From: JBOGGN01 sp050744165
Lineage (GTDB): Bacteria > Actinomycetota > Acidimicrobiia > Acidimicrobiales > Palsa-688
Direction: 5' to 3'
NCBI GenBank assembly: GCA_050744165.1
Contig: JBOGGN010000326.1
Location: forward strand, 1 to 14,352
Length of the DNA: 14,352 nt
The position numbers were made by a program, and so were the translations under genes. A model generated the notes under the pieces. It made no database searches and had not been told where the DNA came from. It was given only the letters and a program-made list of their open reading frames with translations. Of this stretch, positions 13,233-14,352 are shown piece by piece; the first letter of the stretch is position 1, and every line of letters begins with the position of its first letter.

Positions 13233-14352
13233 GTGGCCGACTTTTCGCTGGAGCTCAACGAGGACCAGATCCAGATCCAGAAGTGGGTCCACGACTTTGC
13301 GGAGAACGTCATCCGCCCGGCCGCCCACGAATGGGACGAACGTGAGGAGACCCCCTGGCCGATCATTCAGGAGGCGGCCAAGGTCGGCCTGTACTCGCTC
13401 GACTTCGTCGCCAACGCGTGGTTCGACTCCACCGGGGTCCTGTTCCCGGTGATCATGGAGGAGATGGCCTGGGGCGACGCCGGCATCACCTTGGCCATCT
13501 TCGGCAGCACCCTCGGCGTTGTCGGCCTGTACGCCAACGGGACGCCGGAGCAGGTCATGGAGTGGGCGCCGCAGTGTTTCGGCACGCCCGAAAAGGTCCA
13601 GCTGGCCGCCTTCTGTGTCTCCGAGCCTGACGCCGGCAGCGACGTCAGCTCGCTGCGGACCCGGGCGGTCTACGACGGCGCCAAGGACGAGTGGGTGCTC
13701 AACGGCACCAAGACGTGGATCACCAACGGGGGGATCGCCGACATCCACATCGTGGTGGCGTCCGTCGACCCGTCGCTGGGTGCCCGTGGCCAGGCCAGCT
13801 TCGTGGTGCCTCCGGGCACCCCTGGCCTGAGCCAGGGACAGAAGTTCAAGAAGATGGGCATCCGGGCCTCGCACACCGCCGAGGTCGTCCTTGAGGACGT
13901 GCGGCTGCCCGGCAGCTGCCTCCTTGGGGGCAAGGAGAAGCTCGACGAGCGCCTGGCCCGGGTGCGCGAGGGCCGCAGCGGCGGCCGCGGCCAAGCGGCA
14001 ATGGCCACGTTCGAGGCCTCCCGGCCGACCGTCGGTGCCCAAGCACTCGGCATCGCCCGGGCGGCGTACGAGTACTCCCTCGACTACGCCAAGGAGCGCA
14101 AGCAGTTCGGCCGGGCCATCATCGAGAACCAGGGGATCGCCTTCAAGCTGGCCGACATGAAGATGCGCATCGACGCCTCCCGGCTGCTCGTCTGGCGGGC
14201 GGCATGGATGGGCCGCACCGGCAAGCGTTTCGAATCCGGCGAAGGCTCCATGTCCAAGCTGTACGCCGCCGAGACGGCGGTGTGGGTCACTGAGCAGGCC
14301 ATCCAGATCCTCGGCGGCTACGGCTACACCCGCGAGTACCCCGTCGAGCGGT
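13233..14352 (+). CDS. Acyl-CoA dehydrogenase (3' end outside window)
   Basis: FAD-dependent enzyme that makes the 2,3 double bond in acyl-CoA, the first step of beta-oxidation or related branched-chain and ring-acid degradation. The frame stays open to the window end, giving 373 complete codons. Seen: an N-terminal helical domain (LNEDQIQIQKWVHDFAENVI at 8-27), the first family signature CVSEPDAGSD with its Glu and Asp, NGTKTWITNGG in the middle beta domain, KKMGIRASHTAEVVLEDVRLP before the last domain, YAKERKQFGRAI, and the second signature LGGYGYTREYPVER at the very end. The catalytic Glu normally follows that signature, so it is not visible. A charged, Gly/Arg-rich insert (EGRSGGRGQ) lies before the last domain and may mark a subfamily. 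The substrate is unknown. A palindromic operator over the promoter suggests induction by an acyl-CoA or similar ligand through a repressor. Confidence 0.95.
   Translation, partial: MADFSLELNEDQIQIQKWVHDFAENVIRPAAHEWDEREETPWPIIQEAAKVGLYSLDFVANAWFDSTGVLFPVIMEEMAWGDAGITLAIFGSTLGVVGLYANGTPEQVMEWAPQCFGTPEKVQLAAFCVSEPDAGSDVSSLRTRAVYDGAKDEWVLNGTKTWITNGGIADIHIVVASVDPSLGARGQASFVVPPGTPGLSQGQKFKKMGIRASHTAEVVLEDVRLPGSCLLGGKEKLDERLARVREGRSGGRGQAAMATFEASRPTVGAQALGIARAAYEYSLDYAKERKQFGRAIIENQGIAFKLADMKMRIDASRLLVWRAAWMGRTGKRFESGEGSMSKLYAAETAVWVTEQAIQILGGYGYTREYPVER

Noticed and set aside
13206..14042. 278-residue minus-strand frame
   Set aside because: It is antisense to the acyl-CoA dehydrogenase, whose signatures and ribosome site identify the plus strand as coding.

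Overview
The window is a compact, very GC-rich bacterial chromosome segment. GC-rich codon use, GTG starts, a wax-ester/triacylglycerol synthase, several acyl-CoA enzymes and an actinobacterial/archaeal-looking ValRS point to an actinobacterium. An acidimicrobial lineage is my best guess, but that is inference and no rRNA is present to test it. Eleven protein genes are supported; two are cut by the window edges. I see no tRNA or rRNA, insertion sequence, CRISPR array or prophage gene. No gene-free stretch exceeds 300 bases; the longest is about 170 bases (3572-3740).

Left part (1-3740, all +): the 3' end of a D-2-hydroxyacid dehydrogenase, a WS/DGAT acyltransferase, a ComF-like phosphoribosyltransferase, and a bifunctional-nuclease (BFN/DUF151) protein with a heptad-repeat tail that overlaps the ComF gene. 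A 66-base nested palindrome follows, lying between convergent genes.

Middle (3741-6753): a DUF2461 protein (-) starts 26 bases from a divergent type II NADH dehydrogenase (+). The dehydrogenase abuts stop-to-stop with a MaoC-type enoyl-CoA hydratase (-). Upstream of the hydratase lies a four-copy 7-base tandem repeat.

Translation block (6754-10758): valS (-) and cysS (+) are divergent with only 21 bases between their start codons. Near-symmetric -10 elements fit back-to-back leaderless transcription.

Right part (10803-14352): a single-pass membrane protein fuses a degenerate ECF-sigma-like region to a complete zinc anti-sigma (ZAS) motif. It is divergent from an MFS exporter across a 58-base spacer containing a TTGAC-N3-GTCAA palindrome. 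Last is an acyl-CoA dehydrogenase, cut by the window end, whose promoter carries a TetR-style 9-4-9 palindrome over the predicted -10.

Taken together, the acyltransferase, MaoC hydratase and acyl-CoA dehydrogenase suggest a cell active in lipid storage and beta-oxidation, with NDH-2 able to reoxidise the resulting NADH. They are not one operon. The most unusual gene is the sigma/anti-sigma fusion. The most unusual DNA is the 66-base palindrome and the valS/cysS promoter. I did not find a clearly new multi-gene system.
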